Translations under genes and position numbers: made by a program
The notes under the pieces: model-generated
What the model saw: only the letters and a program-made list of their open reading frames with translations
Database searches by the model: none
What the model was told of the DNA's origin: nothing
In this document: in pieces, positions 62,064-64,000 of the stretch
Layout: the number at the start of each line of letters is the position of its first letter
Numbering within the stretch: the first letter of the stretch is position 1
Assembly (NCBI GenBank): GCA_011390365.1
Contig: JAABSM010000006.1
Coordinates: 1 to 64,000, forward strand
DNA from: Gammaproteobacteria bacterium
GTDB taxonomy: Bacteria; Pseudomonadota; Gammaproteobacteria; Chromatiales; Chromatiaceae
DNA: 64,000 nucleotides
Direction: 5' to 3'

Positions 62064-64000
62064 ATGTCCAACCGCCGCACTCGCCTCTCTTTCAATCTGT
62101 TGGCTCTCCTGTTCGTTCTGGGTTTCGTTCCGCTCACCATCGGCAATGCGGACGACAATCTCACCTCCGCGAAGGAAGAGACGGCGAAGCTGGAGGTAGC
62201 GGACGCGGCGGCGGCGCCAGAGAATGACGCCGAAAGCATCGCGCAAGAGGCATCAGACGCAGGGCCGCAATCGAAGCAAACACAATCCAGCACCGCCGAA
62301 AGCGCGGTCAAGCCCCGCGACATCCCCCGCAAACGCATCAACATCGGCGTCCTCGCCCACAAGGGCGCGGAAGCCGCCATGAAACGCTGGGGGGGGCTTG
62401 GCGACTACCTGACATCGGCCATCCCCGGCCACGAGTTCGTCATGGTTCCGCTCGACTGGGACCAGATGCGGGGCGCGGTGATCTCCGCCAAGGTCGATTT
62501 CATGCTCAGCAACCCGGGCATGTACGTGGAGTATGAATTCCTCTACAACGTCCGCTCGCTGGCCACCCTCAAGAACCTGCGCATGGGCGAGGCCTACACC
62601 AAGTTCGGTTCGATCATCTTTCGCCGCAAGGATCGCACCGATATCCAGAGCGTCCAGGACCTGGCCGACAAGCGTTTCGCCGCCGTTAACGAGAACGCCT
62701 GGGGCGGCTGGCGGGTAGGTTGGCGACAGATGCTCGAACTGGATTTCGACCCCTACCGGGAACTCGGGCAACTGACCTTCACCAAGTCCCATGACAACGT
62801 CATCCGCGCTGTGCTCAACGGCGACGTCGATGCCGGCACGGTGCGCACCGACGCCCTCGAAGGGCTGGCGGCGAAAGACGACGCCATCAATATCGACGAC
62901 TTCGAGCTCATCTATCGCAATACCGCCTATGGCGACCGCTTTCCGTTTCTCCTGAGCACCCGCCTCTACCCCGAATGGGCCTTTTCCGCCGCCGCCCACG
63001 CCAACGAAGACCTGGCCGAACAGGTCTCCATCGCCCTCCTCAATATGCCCGCCGACCACCCGACCGCCAAAACGGGCGACTACGCGGGCTGGACCATTCC
63101 AGAAAATTACCAGCCCGTCCACGAAACCTTCAAGATGCTGGGTGTCACGCCCTACGAAGATTACCAATCGATCACCTTCGATATGGTGTTGCGGAAATAT
63201 GGCGGCGTACTCGCCATCGGCGGCATCATCGGGCTGTTGCTGCTGCTCTCCCTCGCCGGCTATTTCTACTATCTCGGACGCAAGGCCATTCGCGAAGAGG
63301 AGGAGGCGGACGAGCGAGGAGAGGCGGAACCCACCTCCTTCTGGCTCGAAAAATTCCCGGGCTTCGCATCCATTACCCTGCGCAGCCTACCGCTGGTGCT
63401 GGTTACCGCATTCTCCCTGCTGCTGCTGATCTACGTCAGTTACGGCGAATCCCGCCGCACCTATGAAAAACACCAACTCAACCGTATCGCCGCCGAGAGC
63501 GAGATCAGCAAATCCCTGATCGAGGAGTTCCTTTCCGAAGGGCTCCCGTTCACCTTCATCACCCCGCTGCTGGAGGAGAATCTCGCCCTGGGCAAGCTTG
63601 CCGGCTTCCGCATCTCGCGGGGAGACGAATCCAGCGAATATCCCCCCAATACCCTGACCCTCTACGACAGCGAGGGCAATCTGGTCTACAGCAACAGCGA
63701 TATCCCCGCCCCTCTCGAACAGGGCGAAGCAGGGGCCAGGGTGGAAAACCTGCGCTACGACACCAGCAAAAGGGGACATATCTATCGCATGGTGCTGCCG
63801 CTGGAGCAGGTCCAGGCCGATGAAGAGGCGGACCCGAACCGGCTGGGCACGATGATCGTCAATGCCCACGAGGATGCCATCGTCGGCCCCATCGAGAAGA
63901 AATTCGAACCGATCTTCCACACCGCACTGATCCTGCTCGCGGTCTTCTCGCTATTCATTCTGTTGCTGGAGGCGCGCGTCGGCCGCGGCAAGGACAAGCT
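62064..64000 (+). CDS. Membrane sensor with PhnD-like domain, truncated by the window edge
   Basis: An open frame from ATG at 62064 runs 645 codons with no stop before the window ends. After a signal-like segment (residues 9-28) and a low-complexity linker, residues about 90-360 form a PhnD-like periplasmic binding fold: RINIGVLAHKGAEAAMKRW, DFMLSNPGMYVEYEF, NAWGGWRVGWRQML, NGDVDAGTVRTDALEG. Membrane helices follow at about 380-405 and 442-462, then a second extracytoplasmic domain (about 465-620) and a third helix near 621-640. The missing C-terminus is probably a histidine kinase, GGDEF or similar output. It may sense a ligand with the TctC-like protein upstream. Confidence 0.8.
   Translation, partial: MSNRRTRLSFNLLALLFVLGFVPLTIGNADDNLTSAKEETAKLEVADAAAAPENDAESIAQEASDAGPQSKQTQSSTAESAVKPRDIPRKRINIGVLAHKGAEAAMKRWGGLGDYLTSAIPGHEFVMVPLDWDQMRGAVISAKVDFMLSNPGMYVEYEFLYNVRSLATLKNLRMGEAYTKFGSIIFRRKDRTDIQSVQDLADKRFAAVNENAWGGWRVGWRQMLELDFDPYRELGQLTFTKSHDNVIRAVLNGDVDAGTVRTDALEGLAAKDDAINIDDFELIYRNTAYGDRFPFLLSTRLYPEWAFSAAAHANEDLAEQVSIALLNMPADHPTAKTGDYAGWTIPENYQPVHETFKMLGVTPYEDYQSITFDMVLRKYGGVLAIGGIIGLLLLLSLAGYFYYLGRKAIREEEEADERGEAEPTSFWLEKFPGFASITLRSLPLVLVTAFSLLLLIYVSYGESRRTYEKHQLNRIAAESEISKSLIEEFLSEGLPFTFITPLLEENLALGKLAGFRISRGDESSEYPPNTLTLYDSEGNLVYSNSDIPAPLEQGEAGARVENLRYDTSKRGHIYRMVLPLEQVQADEEADPNRLGTMIVNAHEDAIVGPIEKKFEPIFHTALILLAVFSLFILLLEARVGRGKDK

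Overview
The window is GC-rich (by eye mid-60s percent) chromosomal DNA of a gammaproteobacterium. Core genes with typical gammaproteobacterial neighbourhoods support this: aspC/uvrB divergent, rplU-rpmA-obgE-proB, yciB-yciI-ppiC, srmB, ttcA, hisH-hisA, thyA. Sucrose synthesis and breakdown genes beside an EctR/CosR-like regulator, a haem protein of the Tll0287 type, a SoxW-like thioredoxin and a hemerythrin suggest a salt-exposed, possibly sulfur-oxidising lineage (Chromatiales-like). The lineage is inference; no rRNA or other taxonomic marker is present.

Layout. 0-6 kb: a PilZ-like protein (minus), then a plus-strand run of thioredoxin, TolC-type channel, periplasmic adaptor, acyltransferase and a small membrane protein. 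6-20.5 kb: tRNA-Pro, aspC, uvrB, a PhoPQ-related secreted protein with a duplicated C-terminal module, four more tRNA/small-gene units, ribosomal protein genes, obgE, proB and a flavin reductase. 20.5-22.5 kb: a decayed rubredoxin reductase, intact rubredoxin and divergent oxyR. 22.5-28.2 kb: a hemerythrin-CZB protein, a membrane protein, and a two-gene unit of an ATP-grasp ligase plus an unrecognised 662-residue protein with a papain-like Gln/Cys/His pattern. 28.3-37.6 kb: a broken toxin with its antitoxin, a DUF3095 protein, and the divergently arranged transglutaminase/Anbu peptidase and permuted ATP-grasp/alpha-E genes, a predicted peptide-tagging system. 37.6-51.5 kb: housekeeping genes, redox and envelope proteins. 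51.6-60.6 kb: an O-antigen-ligase-like protein, a four-gene translationally coupled sucrose operon (SPS, SPP, fructokinase, sucrose synthase) and a MarR-type regulator. 60.9-64 kb: a TctC/Bug-type binding protein and the first 645 codons of a membrane sensor with a PhnD-like domain, cut by the window edge.

Functional logic. Two separate loci pair an ATP-grasp ligase with a cysteine-hydrolase fold within 13 kb (24.9-28.1 and 30.4-37.6 kb); the first is the best candidate for an undescribed system. The sucrose genes plausibly make and recycle an osmolyte under the adjacent regulator.

Non-coding DNA is rich in palindromes. Two small non-autonomous transposon-like families have two copies each (100 bp at 10584 and 18749; about 221 bp at 8101 and 39169, the first flanked by a possible 9-bp target duplication). 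Other intergenic spaces hold tandem hairpins and the widespread 'aggattaacaggat' and 'cacagag' type repeats. Long open frames opposite real genes are GC-driven shadows and are not listed.
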